DNA of 64,000 nt, from NCBI GenBank assembly GCA_045614225.1, contig JAZLCO010000085.1:1-64000 (forward strand), read 5' to 3'. The translations under genes were made by a program, and so were the position numbers. The notes under the pieces were generated by a model. That model made no database searches, was not told the origin of the DNA, and worked only from the letters and a program-made list of their open reading frames with translations. Origin of the DNA: UBA9715 sp045614225. Its GTDB lineage: Bacteria > Actinomycetota > Coriobacteriia > Coriobacteriales > Eggerthellaceae. Positions 17,053-27,230 of the stretch are shown piece after piece. The stretch's first letter is position 1. Every line of letters starts with the position of its first letter.

Positions 17053-19517
17053 ACACCGCTGTCACTCAATTTCAGGACGTCACTTTTTCGCACCCGTATG
17101 ACTGGTCTAAAGCCATGTGCGTCTTCTGCAACCGAACCCCATCCCTTGCATTCATCGCCGTAAGGGTCAAAGCATTCTGGCGTGGACTTCTTGCTTGCAG
17201 GAAGTCGCATCATCCAGCAAGCTCCCTTCTTCGAAATGCGTCCGTTGTTTTTGTACGATCCAAGACGGCGTCCAACATCGTGGGATTTCGCCACAGGCGT
17301 TGGCTGTGCTTCCCCGAGAGACATCGGGTTAAAGGCCCGCTCAGCTTCCTCGCGCGAAAGGATGTATGCATAGTCTGTGGTCTCGAAGTATTCTTTTGTC
17401 CTGCTGTGCTGTGTTCGCACTGTGTTGGACAGCAACGATGCTCTCTCCTCGTCGGAAAAGACCGTATCGAGGAAGCCAGAGTTGAGCCAAGTGCGAAGCT
17501 CGCAGTCCTCCCAGGTCGTCTTGTGGGCTTGGCTGTCTATGGGAAGACAGTCAATCACATCCTTCGTGATGAGGAGGAAGGAATCGTCGTCATCGCCGAT
17601 TACCAGCCATTCAAGAGGGGCTTTTTGCCATTCGCTGTCTTTAGGGTAATGGCCGAATTCGATACAGGCGTACATACCAAGCGTGTTTGACGAAACTTCG
17701 AAGGGATTGGCCCCGCCCCAGCAAACGGGAATATAGCCTCTTTTCGATTGCGCGTTTCCCGACTTGAAATCATAGGCGATGCATACGGCTTCAGGCCGCT
17801 GATCGTCGGCTTGGAAACCCGCCTCGAAAGAGAAAGACGATACTGTTTTTTCGCCAGCGCATTCCAGTGCAGTCGCAAAGCGGCAGGCCGGCAACTCGAG
17901 GACTGAGCGAGAAATGAAATCTGCGATAGCGGAAGCGCTCGCCATGCGTGTAGAATCCCATTCCTCAACGGGCAAATCGACTCCATGGAGCGTTCTCTCT
18001 CGTGCAGCTTCCGCCCATTCTTCCAACACGTTTGAATAATCGAGCTCCTCGCCGTCATCGTCGACGACGAGCCAGTACCCGTCAGCATATGTCTCGCATC
18101 TGAAGTGGATTTTTTCACTGCTATCAAACCCGACAACAATATCAATGAACGCATCGCCGCTCCTCGTGATTAAGTCAACGCCAACCAGATGCTTCTTCGG
18201 CGTCGGTTTTTTTTCGACGACGAGCCCCGTCTTCTGCTCTTTCGGTTTGGAAACCACTTTTCCAGATGGGACGGCGATACGCTCCGCGGCTTTCGCCAGC
18301 TTCTTCTCCTCCAGCAAGTCGTGCAATGCGATCACGACGGGGTCTTCGAATGAGCCGATATTCGCAATCGCGAATTCCGCGAGGTTGTTGCCGACCTTCG
18401 CGCTAACCTTCTTCTCGTCAGCTAGTAGCTCGATTGACCTTTCGAGGACGGAACGCGATTTCTCCTTCGCTTTTTCTCCGACGGCCTTCATCCAGATTTT
18501 CCCGGGCTGGTAAGCGAGCACGGTGGCCCAAACTTCTTCGTCATCTGGAAGAAACCGAACAAAGGGGGTGTCAATTTGCGTTTTCGTTGTCATCCTCCCA
18601 GCTGAATTGACCAATTCGACTGTCGCATCCGAAACCCAGTAACCGACGTCGAGTGCGCCCTGCCCGAGTTTTTCGAGGCTCGACGGAAGTACGAACTTCT
18701 TGACTGAAGTGTTGAAGAACGCATCCTTTCCGATGCGCTTCAATCCTTCTGAGAAGGTGACTTCCTCGAGAGATTTGCAGCCGTAGAACGCTGTGTCGTC
18801 GATTTCCTCAAGGCTAGCTGGAAACGCGATGCTTCTTATCTTGCACCGACGGCCGTCGTTCTGGCCGTCAAATGCAGATACGCCGATTCGCTTGAGCGTG
18901 TTGGGTATCTCGATTTCGACTAGGTTTTTGCAATTGTAGAATGACTCGTTGCCGATAGAGAGAAGCCCTTCGGGAAGCGCCACCTTCTTTACCTGGTCCC
19001 TTCCCCAAAAACCGAAGAAAGCCTTGTCGCCAATAGCGGTAATTTCATTAGGCACTACTACGTTTTCAGCGTTTCCCGTATATCTAATGAGAGCACCATT
19101 ATCGACGACGAAATCTGGAAGCTCAACGAAACCGTCTGGCCCAACGCTAACAAGCTCATCCTCGACATACAGCGCAAGGCACCATTCGCCGATGCGGCCC
19201 GGATCGTCAAGCCATTCGCCGTTGCCAATGAGCTTCTCCTCCGGAACCTCTACGACATCAAGGGTCGAAAACGCGTTGGCGAACTTCTTGGACCAGGAGC
19301 TGTACTGCAACCATTGTGGTTTTAGCTCGACCTCTTGAAATTCGTCCAAAGATACGGAAGGGAACTCGACCGCCTCACCAGTTACGATATTCCTGAGACT
19401 GACGCTTACAGCATCGGCGTTTCTGCCAACCTGCGGAGCATCGATAACCGTATACAAATCCCCTTGATACTCAATACAGATTCCGCGTTTTGGGTCAGTA
19501 TGCACTGAATGGCTCAT
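17043..19517 (-). CDS. BspA-type leucine-rich-repeat protein with C-terminal DUF6273-like domain
   Basis: An 824-aa protein with no signal peptide, so probably cytoplasmic. Residues about 140-300 are BspA-type LRR_5 repeats (IGDKAFFGF, LLSIGNESFYNCKNL, EEIDDTAFYGCKSLEEV). Residues about 330-420 form a helical segment (VLAYQPGKIWMKAV) also seen in the protein at 22667. The last 200 residues match the DUF6273 pattern (FGHYPKDSEWQKAPLEWLVI ... YILSREEAERAF ... GFRPVIRVR), a lectin/formylglycine-enzyme-like fold. Its start overlaps the MoxR gene stop by 4 bp. It is probably a sensor or effector of the MoxR/VWA system. The 3' end lies inside the left island arm. Confidence 0.75.
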   Translation of the reverse strand: MSHSVHTDPKRGICIEYQGDLYTVIDAPQVGRNADAVSVSLRNIVTGEAVEFPSVSLDEFQEVELKPQWLQYSSWSKKFANAFSTLDVVEVPEEKLIGNGEWLDDPGRIGEWCLALYVEDELVSVGPDGFVELPDFVVDNGALIRYTGNAENVVVPNEITAIGDKAFFGFWGRDQVKKVALPEGLLSIGNESFYNCKNLVEIEIPNTLKRIGVSAFDGQNDGRRCKIRSIAFPASLEEIDDTAFYGCKSLEEVTFSEGLKRIGKDAFFNTSVKKFVLPSSLEKLGQGALDVGYWVSDATVELVNSAGRMTTKTQIDTPFVRFLPDDEEVWATVLAYQPGKIWMKAVGEKAKEKSRSVLERSIELLADEKKVSAKVGNNLAEFAIANIGSFEDPVVIALHDLLEEKKLAKAAERIAVPSGKVVSKPKEQKTGLVVEKKPTPKKHLVGVDLITRSGDAFIDIVVGFDSSEKIHFRCETYADGYWLVVDDDGEELDYSNVLEEWAEAARERTLHGVDLPVEEWDSTRMASASAIADFISRSVLELPACRFATALECAGEKTVSSFSFEAGFQADDQRPEAVCIAYDFKSGNAQSKRGYIPVCWGGANPFEVSSNTLGMYACIEFGHYPKDSEWQKAPLEWLVIGDDDDSFLLITKDVIDCLPIDSQAHKTTWEDCELRTWLNSGFLDTVFSDEERASLLSNTVRTQHSRTKEYFETTDYAYILSREEAERAFNPMSLGEAQPTPVAKSHDVGRRLGSYKNNGRISKKGACWMMRLPASKKSTPECFDPYGDECKGWGSVAEDAHGFRPVIRVRKSDVLKLSDSGVAV

Positions 19518-21025
19518 TCCTGCCCCAATCCCTTTATCTCCTTCAATAGCTCCAGCCCACGCTCGGTGAACAGCAAGCTCTTGTTGTGCTTCATGAACTG
19601 CTCCGAGCCGTGCTCGCTCACAAGACGTATGAGAACGGGGTCTGCCGAGAGCTTCGTGACGTAGATAAGCGACTCTTGCGAGTCCTCTCCGAAAGCACCG
19701 TCCAGAAATACGAAAGTGTTACCGAGACCGCTGGTCGCACGTTTTACGAGCTCTGCTTGCTTTTTGCATTCCCCGTTGAATGCTTCCTTTGCAGCGCCAA
19801 AACCGTCATCACCGCCTGAAGCCTTGCTGGCAACAGCCACTCGAACCGTCTCCAAGACACGCAGGCGCTCAGCTTTGATGACCGCCTTGTTACCAACTTG
19901 ACCCCTAGGGCGTTTGCCGACCTCGCTCGCCGCAGCAACCGCTTCGATTTTGCTCGCCACAACCTGCGCTGGATCGGCGTTTTTCTTGAGCCGCGATTTC
20001 ATGTCAAGCAAGTCTTTCCGGGCCAGCTTGAGCGCCTCTTCAAGCTCAATAGCAACGTGCGCGCGTTCGAGCATCGCATCTAGCAACAATCCAACCAGCG
20101 CCACCCTCTCGTCGAAGGAAGCGCCTGACGCGCGTGCCTGAATCGACGGGTCTGCAGTACCGGCGATGATGCTGGCAATCTTGTAATCGTCCTCGTATTT
20201 CCGGAACAGCTCGTAGTACACGCTGAAGTCCTGCGAAACCTCGTCGTCTTGAAGGTACCTGCCCGGAAGCGATGCGGGAGCGACCATCCCCTCGGCCTCG
20301 TAAGCCTGGAGCATACGCGACAAATCCTCCCATCCACGTGATGTCACTATCTTCGATCCGCGCGCCGCCGCCCTCACCTTGTAGAAGCTGCCGGGCTTTG
20401 CGTCGAGGTAGGTCGTCACGGCCGGGTGCACACCATGCGCAGCCGCGTACTCCTGCCATACGTCGAGGTCGGGTTCCACGTCAATTCTCATCAGCCTGTC
20501 GAGCATCGCAGGATCGAACTCGCGGGCGGCTCGGTTGTACTCGGGCGGATTGCCCGCCGTTACAATGACCCATCCCTCAGGTAGACGGTGCATTCCGAAC
20601 GTCTTGTACTGCAGGAACTGCAGCATCGCCGGAGCGAGCGTCTCCGATACGCAGTTCACCTCGTCGAGGAACAGGATTCCCTCGGCGACACCGCTCTCCT
20701 CGCGCGCACGATGCACTGCGGCGATTATCTCGGACATCGTGTACTCCGACACGTTGTAAGCCCGACCGTCGAACTCCTCCTCGGATATGAAAGGCAAACC
20801 GAGCGCGCTCTGGCGAGTATGGTGCGTGATGGAGTAGCTCACGAAGTTCACGCCAATCTCGTCGGCAATCTGCTCGACCACCGCCGTCTTGCCCACGCCC
20901 GGCGGCCCGAGCATGATGATGGGCCGTTGCATGCGAAATGGTATGCGGTACAGCCCGCGCTCGTCTTTGGAGAGGTATGCACGAACGGCCCCCTTGATCT
21001 GCTCGGATGCTTCTTTGATATTCAC
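19514..21025 (-). CDS. MoxR-family AAA+ ATPase
   Basis: A 503-aa protein. Walker A is GPPGVGKT (residues 40-47), Walker B is ILFLDEVN (about 117-124), sensor 1 is TAGNPPEYN near residue 160 and an Arg finger is likely in DPAMLDRLMR. The C-terminal 250 residues are helical and specific to this subgroup. MoxR ATPases act as chaperone-like remodelers with VWA-domain partners. The partner here is at 25549. It is the second-to-last gene of the leftward operon. Confidence 0.9.
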   Translation of the reverse strand: MNIKEASEQIKGAVRAYLSKDERGLYRIPFRMQRPIIMLGPPGVGKTAVVEQIADEIGVNFVSYSITHHTRQSALGLPFISEEEFDGRAYNVSEYTMSEIIAAVHRAREESGVAEGILFLDEVNCVSETLAPAMLQFLQYKTFGMHRLPEGWVIVTAGNPPEYNRAAREFDPAMLDRLMRIDVEPDLDVWQEYAAAHGVHPAVTTYLDAKPGSFYKVRAAARGSKIVTSRGWEDLSRMLQAYEAEGMVAPASLPGRYLQDDEVSQDFSVYYELFRKYEDDYKIASIIAGTADPSIQARASGASFDERVALVGLLLDAMLERAHVAIELEEALKLARKDLLDMKSRLKKNADPAQVVASKIEAVAAASEVGKRPRGQVGNKAVIKAERLRVLETVRVAVASKASGGDDGFGAAKEAFNGECKKQAELVKRATSGLGNTFVFLDGAFGEDSQESLIYVTKLSADPVLIRLVSEHGSEQFMKHNKSLLFTERGLELLKEIKGLGQE

Positions 21026-21041
21026 TCGTTCTCCGTTCGCC

Positions 21042-22652
21042 CTAATCTAGCAACAACGATTCTATGTTGCTGTATTCCCCGAAATGGTTATCACGGTACT
21101 CTAGCAGCGCAGCAGCCAGCTCGGTAGCGCCGTTTTCAGATGCAATATTGACGTAATCGATTATTTGGGCCAACGTAACGCCGTCCAATTCGTCCATTAC
21201 CGTCATGTCGCCCGCCATAACGCGCGGATAAAAGCACACACAATCTAGGTACACAACGATGTGGTTCAATTTCCTCATTGTGATTCTCGAAGTCGGCTTG
21301 AACTCGATGATTTCCATCCTGTTGTCCAGAGATTTCCAGTCGAAGTCATGTTGCTTTATCTCAACATCTACGTCATCGAACCAGATAGAAATACCGTGGT
21401 CGTTGTATTCGCCCATGTCAATATGGAGCCCGTGCTTCTCACGGCCCTTGAAGCGGTATGCGGGAATTAAGAAACCCTTGTACCGATTGCGCTCAATTGA
21501 CTTCTTTGTCTTGACGACCACTCGCTCCCAGATTTGCTCGAATGGTTGCTTCAGCTCGTTTTTTGCAAAATAGTTTCGCCATGCGTTTATCTCAATCGCA
21601 CTCATTTCAACGGGATGGGCAACTTTTATCGGCGATTTCCCTAATTCAACCGTCTCACCTGAATACCTTTCAGGCTTTCCGCCATGCACGGTAAACGTCT
21701 TTCCGTCCTGCATCCACACTATTGTTTCGGCAAGGGCGCGCATCACGGGATTGGTCAAATAGGAGCTTTGCCAGCCATCAGAGGCGAAACCCTTTCCAGA
21801 GAGAAAATCATCGAACAGGATTACAGACCTGGCCTTGACGAGCTTTTTCGACTCCCTCTTGAGCATGGCGAAGTCCGCCTTAGCGGACTCGTATTTCTCC
21901 AAATCGGAGCCTCTTTTCGGAATCGACTTCATCTCCTTGCCGCCAGCTTGATCTCGGAGCCGCCATGACAGATCAGGCCCGAAATATGCGATTACGGTTC
22001 GCCCGCCCAGGTCGTACGCCTTCTCCTCGTTCGCATCTAAACCGACGTCGTCCATCTGCGAGCGGAGTTTATCGGGGCTTTGCCCGTGCTTGCTTGCATA
22101 GGTATCTAGATGCTTGATGGATTCGAAATAGCGCATCGCCGTCTTAGACTCGCTGAGAATGAGGGCGCCACGTGCTATATAAGCATTTCGTTTTGACATG
22201 GGATTCTTCCATTTTTCCCAGTCCGCTATCATTGCTATGAGCTTTTCGGCATGCGCGTCGTCTGCATACCTGCCATATGCAACTACCGCATCAGTTATCG
22301 GTTTTGCACGACCAAGCAGCCTTCCGATTGCGTCGCACAAATCGGCCTGTACGAGTTCGTCAGCCACCGAATCGACTTTGGCATCAATTTTCGCGCCCGC
22401 CCAGAAATCTTGCCCGCGTCCTGTTCGAGAACTGGGGTCCTTCGCTTTCTTAATGCCCATATCGGCAGGTATTTGCCTGGCGTACTCAGTGATGATGTAC
22501 ACCAGAACCGAAGGATGGCAGAGAAGGCCCGATCCGGAATACCTAACGTTCGGCTTAGTTGCATCGTTAACCTTCAGCGCAAGCTGGTCCCACTTGATAC
22601 GGCCTATCGCATCGGACGCCCTTTCGCTACTGCAGAAAGCTGTTTCCGACAT
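21042..22652 (-). CDS. DUF4132 (MolR-like) domain protein
   Basis: A 536-aa protein. The stretch from about residue 220 reads LSWRLRDQAGGKEMKSIPK, then SSYLTNPVMRALAETIVWM, IKVAHPVEMSAIEINAWRNY and KQPFEQIWERVVV. These match the DUF4132 core found in E. coli MolR/YehI. The family travels with MoxR and VWA genes (yehLMPQ-type loci), and the biochemical role is unknown. The protein is short for the family, lacking the large N-terminal part. It sits 14-16 bp from both neighbours. Confidence 0.75.
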   Translation of the reverse strand: MSETAFCSSERASDAIGRIKWDQLALKVNDATKPNVRYSGSGLLCHPSVLVYIITEYARQIPADMGIKKAKDPSSRTGRGQDFWAGAKIDAKVDSVADELVQADLCDAIGRLLGRAKPITDAVVAYGRYADDAHAEKLIAMIADWEKWKNPMSKRNAYIARGALILSESKTAMRYFESIKHLDTYASKHGQSPDKLRSQMDDVGLDANEEKAYDLGGRTVIAYFGPDLSWRLRDQAGGKEMKSIPKRGSDLEKYESAKADFAMLKRESKKLVKARSVILFDDFLSGKGFASDGWQSSYLTNPVMRALAETIVWMQDGKTFTVHGGKPERYSGETVELGKSPIKVAHPVEMSAIEINAWRNYFAKNELKQPFEQIWERVVVKTKKSIERNRYKGFLIPAYRFKGREKHGLHIDMGEYNDHGISIWFDDVDVEIKQHDFDWKSLDNRMEIIEFKPTSRITMRKLNHIVVYLDCVCFYPRVMAGDMTVMDELDGVTLAQIIDYVNIASENGATELAAALLEYRDNHFGEYSNIESLLLD

Positions 22653-22666
22653 CGCCTTCGCTCTTC

Positions 22667-23485
22667 CTATGCGCCAGCGAGAGCGCTAGAGACGCGCGGA
22701 TCGCCCTCGAACTGAATCGTTGCCTTGGAAAGCTTTTTACCGCCTTCCTTCAGCATGACCTGCAATCGCTTCATGTTCTCACCATCAATACAATCGAAAT
22801 GGTTCAGAGCATAAGCAACGAGCTGAGACGCCTTCTTGGGAATTAGTTCCCCTTCTCCAGAAATAAGCTCGATTGCTTTGCTGAATACCCGACCAGCATT
22901 GTCACTGTTGCTTTGCGCTTCTACTGCCTTGATCCAGTTGGCGTGGTTTTGGAATGCGAGCACATTCGCAAGTGCTTCGACGTTATCGGATAAGCATGGT
23001 ATGAGAGAGACGTTTAGCTGCTCTTTCGTCGCCGTCCGCTTAGCAATTTCGGGCATTTCAACGACATCCACGGCCTTCAACGACGGCACGTCGTCAAGAG
23101 GATCGCCCTTGAATGCGCCGGAAATCTTCTCTATGCTCGGCGGTAAAATAACCTGTTTCAAATCAGCCACCCCTGCGAATGCGCTTTCTCCTATCTCGGT
23201 TACGCCATCAGATACGATTACTTCTTTCAGCCTATAGCAGCCATAAAATGCATATGAGCCAATGGCTTTAACCGTCGACGGTATGGTAATCGTCTTTATA
23301 CCCGCTCCTACAAATGCGCGTACACCTATTGTTTCCAGGCCCTCCGGGAGCTTAACCTCGGCCAGTTCACGTTGATTGAAGAAAGCCTCATATGCTATCT
23401 CCTTGATACCATCTGGGACCGTCACTATGTCGTCATTTCCTTCATATTTGACGAGCTTGCCTTCGTTTATCTCAAAACTTGCCAT
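22667..23485 (-). CDS. BspA-type LRR_5 repeat protein (short)
   Basis: A 272-aa cytoplasmic protein. Residues about 1-140 hold four or five LRR_5 repeats (EIAYEAFFNQREL, TIGVRAFVGAGI, AIGSYAFYGCYRLKEV, EIGESAFAGVADL). The C-terminal half, from LANVLAFQNHANWIKAV onward, resembles the helical region in the 824-aa protein at 17043. The shared layout suggests that both dock on the same partner, perhaps the MoxR/VWA machine. Confidence 0.72.
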   Translation of the reverse strand: MASFEINEGKLVKYEGNDDIVTVPDGIKEIAYEAFFNQRELAEVKLPEGLETIGVRAFVGAGIKTITIPSTVKAIGSYAFYGCYRLKEVIVSDGVTEIGESAFAGVADLKQVILPPSIEKISGAFKGDPLDDVPSLKAVDVVEMPEIAKRTATKEQLNVSLIPCLSDNVEALANVLAFQNHANWIKAVEAQSNSDNAGRVFSKAIELISGEGELIPKKASQLVAYALNHFDCIDGENMKRLQVMLKEGGKKLSKATIQFEGDPRVSSALAGA

Positions 23486-23582
23486 ACTGCTCCTCTCATC
23501 CTTTCATGTTGCAACCGTCGCTGTTAAACGCTGAACCCACCTTGCTTTGCTATCTAAGACTTTCGCAATGCTCATCCAGCCT

Positions 23583-25559
23583 TTACAGCTCTAACGGCTT
23601 CATCTCGCGGTCGTTTCCTTCTGCCGCCTGTTTTTCCAAGATAACCGCTGTCGCCCCTGGCTTCCCAAATTCTGCAGCTGTCGCCAATGCTACCTCCAAG
23701 TCGCTTGGCGTACATTGCTCCCAATTGCAGGCGATTATCAGTTCGTCGAAGTAGCCGCTCTCTGCGAGCGCCTTCCACATTGCGTCAGTTGGCTTTACCG
23801 CATCGGCCGGAAGATGCCGTACGCAGCGTGCAAGCGCGTCATGGTTCTGCGCAGTCAGATAGCCCCTAACCGCCTTAAAACGTTCAACGAGATCGCCGGG
23901 CGCCACATTTTGGTAAACGTAGTCGGCGACATCATCGAAGCCCTTGTCAATCGTTGTGCCGATTTTTTGCGATAGCATTTCGCTTCGCTTGGATTCCGGG
24001 GTCCCTTGCTCAAACATTTCGATTGCCAGACGGGTGTCGTCACACCCATCGAGCATTTTGAAGCCTAATGCTCCGACATCGCACTTCTTAAGCTGGCCGT
24101 TTTCGAAAAGCTTTCGCACGAGTGCAAACGCTTTGTCTTTGTGGCAATACTCGCCTGGCGATTCCGCCTTATAAGGCAGATAATCCACGTCTTCGGGATG
24201 CGCTTCGGGAGCGGCGAAGGAGAAAAACTGCCCTATTCTGTACCCAGAGAGGGCGCTAACGACAAAGATGTCCTCTTCTAAATCGAATCCGCGCGCATAC
24301 TTCCTGTCGTAACTCCACTGCCTTCCAGAGGCGATTAGCGAGGCTCCCTTTGCGCGGAGCGCGCGTGCGGTCTCCTCGTTTCCGTTCCGAATCGCAACGC
24401 ATAATGCCGAAGCGAGGGATTCGGGCTTCCCGAAAAGCTTGAATACCGCACCGATCGTAGCCTTGTCTCCGTAGGCAGCAGCGCGCTCGAGCAAATCGAC
24501 CACCTTATTCGGCTTCATCTTGCTCGCATAGGGCTCTAGTTCGTTCAACAGCTGAACGTTCGCGGTTTCCGCGCCTATTTGCGCGCTCTTGTAGCATTCC
24601 GTCATCGTTGGCTTCTTGGCTTTGCCTTTCGGAACCGAGTCGAAGGCAGCCAATATCGCGTGATCCGCATCGTTCTTGTCAGATTTCTCGGATATCGTAG
24701 TTAGTATGTCTTGAATCGCCCCTTTTGAAAGCTTGAATTTCTTCAGAGACAAATCCACCAGGGCGACTTTGCCTTCTTCTGCGAAAGCAAGGATGAACGC
24801 TTTCGCCTTCGGCGATTTCACCGATCCGTCCTCGCTCGCCTCCAGAACCGCTTGGAAGATTTCAATTCGCCGCTCTTTGAAGAGGTCGTTGAGATTGAAG
24901 GCGCCTACATCAAGCTCGTCCGCAGCGTACTCCCTCACGATTTCGAACGTATGCCTGTTGCCCGTCGTGCGGATGGCACCCACCCAATCACACTTTGAGT
25001 AGTCGACATCGGAATAGCTCCAGCCCATGTGACCGAATACCAGGTCGCAGACCGGCTCCGAACACCAGTTGAGCACCGCCTCTTTCGGAATCCGCCAGGC
25101 CTCGGGTATTTCTTCGCCCATATCCATGAGTTTTGCGTCCTTGCCAAGCAAAATGCGGATGATCCCAGCATCGTCGTCTCGCCAACAATTGCTAGCCCTG
25201 TCGTAGTCCGATGGTTGCTTGGCGGAATAAACGTGCGTCGCGTGCATTGGAAGCTTGACATCGCAATTGCCCAGTCTCTCGCATCGCCCAGCGACCGCTT
25301 CGAAAACCTTCAGCCAATCGCATTCCTTCGAACGGTCGAGAAAGAGATGCTCGATTCGTCTTCCTGCAATTTCAACACAAGGAAGGCCCTTACGATAGCC
25401 GTCAAACCTGAAGAAGTACCGCCTGCAAAGAGCCTGCGCGACCGGACTCCAATCAATCGAGACGTCTTCGCTCATTAACTCGTTGCAATCGAAGTCCTTG
25501 TCAGTCAGAACCTTCAGGGTCAATTCCATAGTCGTTTCGTTGTATTGATCATCGGCCAT
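23583..25559 (-). CDS. Ankyrin-like repeat protein of the MoxR/VWA locus
   Basis: A 658-aa protein without recognised catalytic motifs. The N-terminal 220 residues include pentapeptide- or F-box-like text (VKLPMHATHVYSAKQPSDY) that I cannot assign. Residues about 330-420 look like ankyrin repeats (VVDLLERAAAYGDKATIGAV, ALCVAIRNGNEETARALRAK). The same ankyrin block and a similar C-terminal block (SGYFDELIIACNWEQ) occur in the 836-aa protein at 27231. The start overlaps the VWA gene by 11 bp. Confidence 0.65.
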   Translation of the reverse strand: MADDQYNETTMELTLKVLTDKDFDCNELMSEDVSIDWSPVAQALCRRYFFRFDGYRKGLPCVEIAGRRIEHLFLDRSKECDWLKVFEAVAGRCERLGNCDVKLPMHATHVYSAKQPSDYDRASNCWRDDDAGIIRILLGKDAKLMDMGEEIPEAWRIPKEAVLNWCSEPVCDLVFGHMGWSYSDVDYSKCDWVGAIRTTGNRHTFEIVREYAADELDVGAFNLNDLFKERRIEIFQAVLEASEDGSVKSPKAKAFILAFAEEGKVALVDLSLKKFKLSKGAIQDILTTISEKSDKNDADHAILAAFDSVPKGKAKKPTMTECYKSAQIGAETANVQLLNELEPYASKMKPNKVVDLLERAAAYGDKATIGAVFKLFGKPESLASALCVAIRNGNEETARALRAKGASLIASGRQWSYDRKYARGFDLEEDIFVVSALSGYRIGQFFSFAAPEAHPEDVDYLPYKAESPGEYCHKDKAFALVRKLFENGQLKKCDVGALGFKMLDGCDDTRLAIEMFEQGTPESKRSEMLSQKIGTTIDKGFDDVADYVYQNVAPGDLVERFKAVRGYLTAQNHDALARCVRHLPADAVKPTDAMWKALAESGYFDELIIACNWEQCTPSDLEVALATAAEFGKPGATAVILEKQAAEGNDREMKPLEL

Positions 25560-27228
25560 CCCGTCCTCCTATCTCGCTATCGCCAATGTGTTCGATTGCT
25601 TCATCGTATATCACTATCTGCGCTGCCCATGGCGGCACGCTTTCCTTCCTGTAATTATCGTCGTAAAAGACGAATGCGGCCTTGTAGTCGGGTATCCACT
25701 CGGGGTAAGCGCCAAAGCCATCTGTGAAGTACACCAAGCCGCCAAGGTTCTCGAACTCGCCATCCTCGACGAGCTTGTCGACGTAGGCGAATGCGGGGCG
25801 GAAGTCGGTGCCGCCGCTCCCGAAAAGCCTCATCCTCCGACCCCATTCCTTCAACTCAGCCAAGTTGGTTATCGTATCGTCGGAGCGCACGGCGGCATCG
25901 CACTGGATGATCCGCACGTGCACGCGCTCGAAGAATGCCTCAGTCGATTTCAATATGTCGAACGTCGTGTCGACGAATCGGCGCACGGTGCCGCCCCACA
26001 CCGACCCACTCGTGTCGATGACGATGACGAACTCGCGAATGCGCTTCTCCTCGCGGTATTCAAGTGGCTCTATGAGCGGCAAGTTGCCGTACAGCTTCAG
26101 GCCGTAGGTGTAGAAGACGTAGTCAAATTCGTCTTCCGACACCTTGATCACCTCGCCGGGAATCGCAAACTGCCTCAGGAAGTCTGCGTAGTCGACGCGG
26201 GTACGGGACGATTCCTCGAGCTCGTCAACGAGCCCGCTCAAGACCTTGCCCCTGCCTTTTGAATAGGTTTGCAGGTTGATTGCCAGGCTCTTCGCCACGC
26301 GTCGCCATCCCTCCATCTCGGCGTTCCTGCTCGGACGAGCAACCTCTCTGAGAAACGCGCCCCTTCTAACGGATGCAACGCTTGCGGCATAGCTGCCAGG
26401 CAATCGACCTTGGCCTGATCTGGGAGCATCCGTGCTACCGACTGGGCCGCCGTTATCCGAGCCATTCTCCCCCCGCGACGCCGATTGACCAGATTCGCCT
26501 ACGCCACTTGCCATTCCACCAGCATCGCCGATGTCGTTTGATTCGCCGGCACCTTCACCATCGTGACGTGAGCCGCCTTCGCCGATTTCATCCAACCCTT
26601 GCAGGCCATTGACCCCTGATGTTTGCTCGCCGGTTCCGGGATGCTGTCCCTCGCCAGCCCCAGCATCACCCGCATTCCCATCGTCAGCTGAAGATAGGTA
26701 CCAGGGCATATGGTCGTCGGCGGCGAACAGGAGCTCCCAGTCACCGACGTTATCGGACCACCTTCCAGCGCGTAGCTCGCGGTACACTTTCTCGGCGCTC
26801 AGACGAGGGCCCATAACTTCCTCGATTTCCCCAATCGCTGATTCGATGCACTTCGCGCGCCTCCCCCCGCGCGTACCGCACACCTCCGAAACGAGCTTCT
26901 CGACCACAATGTCGCAAGCAACGTCCCACAGTCTCCCGTCAATCATCGGCCCCACGTATGGATGCAGGAAGACGCAGTGGAGTACAGAATGCAGGAAATC
27001 GTGCTTGGGCGGTTCCTTTGCGTTCAGGAACATGCTGCAGACCTGGGCAGAGTCTATGCCGAGCTCGAAGCCGTTTGTTGCCATGGGCATGAGGAAGCGT
27101 CCGGGCACCATCCTCAATCTGCCGACGGCGGCTGATAGGAAGTGGTTATCTGCAAGAACTAGGGCTTTCGCGAGCTCGATTACCTTAACGGCCGCGAGGT
27201 CCTGATTTGTTAAATCGCTGCTTTCCAA
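25549..27228 (-). CDS. VWA-domain protein with DUF2201-like metallopeptidase-like N terminus
   Basis: A 559-aa protein. Residues 1-150 contain a His-rich helix (H76, H80, H84, H89 in HDFLHSVLHCVFLHP), as in DUF2201 N-terminal domains that resemble metallopeptidases; no HExxH is present. Residues about 180-280 are a low-complexity Gly/Ser/Asp linker. The C-terminal VWA domain has a full MIDAS motif: DTSGS (D405, S407, S409), T474 in SGGTDF and D503 in YFTDGFG. MoxR ATPases and such VWA proteins work as pairs. It is 2 bp from the LRR/ankyrin gene upstream. Confidence 0.85.
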   Translation of the reverse strand: MESSDLTNQDLAAVKVIELAKALVLADNHFLSAAVGRLRMVPGRFLMPMATNGFELGIDSAQVCSMFLNAKEPPKHDFLHSVLHCVFLHPYVGPMIDGRLWDVACDIVVEKLVSEVCGTRGGRRAKCIESAIGEIEEVMGPRLSAEKVYRELRAGRWSDNVGDWELLFAADDHMPWYLSSADDGNAGDAGAGEGQHPGTGEQTSGVNGLQGLDEIGEGGSRHDGEGAGESNDIGDAGGMASGVGESGQSASRGENGSDNGGPVGSTDAPRSGQGRLPGSYAASVASVRRGAFLREVARPSRNAEMEGWRRVAKSLAINLQTYSKGRGKVLSGLVDELEESSRTRVDYADFLRQFAIPGEVIKVSEDEFDYVFYTYGLKLYGNLPLIEPLEYREEKRIREFVIVIDTSGSVWGGTVRRFVDTTFDILKSTEAFFERVHVRIIQCDAAVRSDDTITNLAELKEWGRRMRLFGSGGTDFRPAFAYVDKLVEDGEFENLGGLVYFTDGFGAYPEWIPDYKAAFVFYDDNYRKESVPPWAAQIVIYDEAIEHIGDSEIGGRDGR

Positions 27229-27230
27229 TC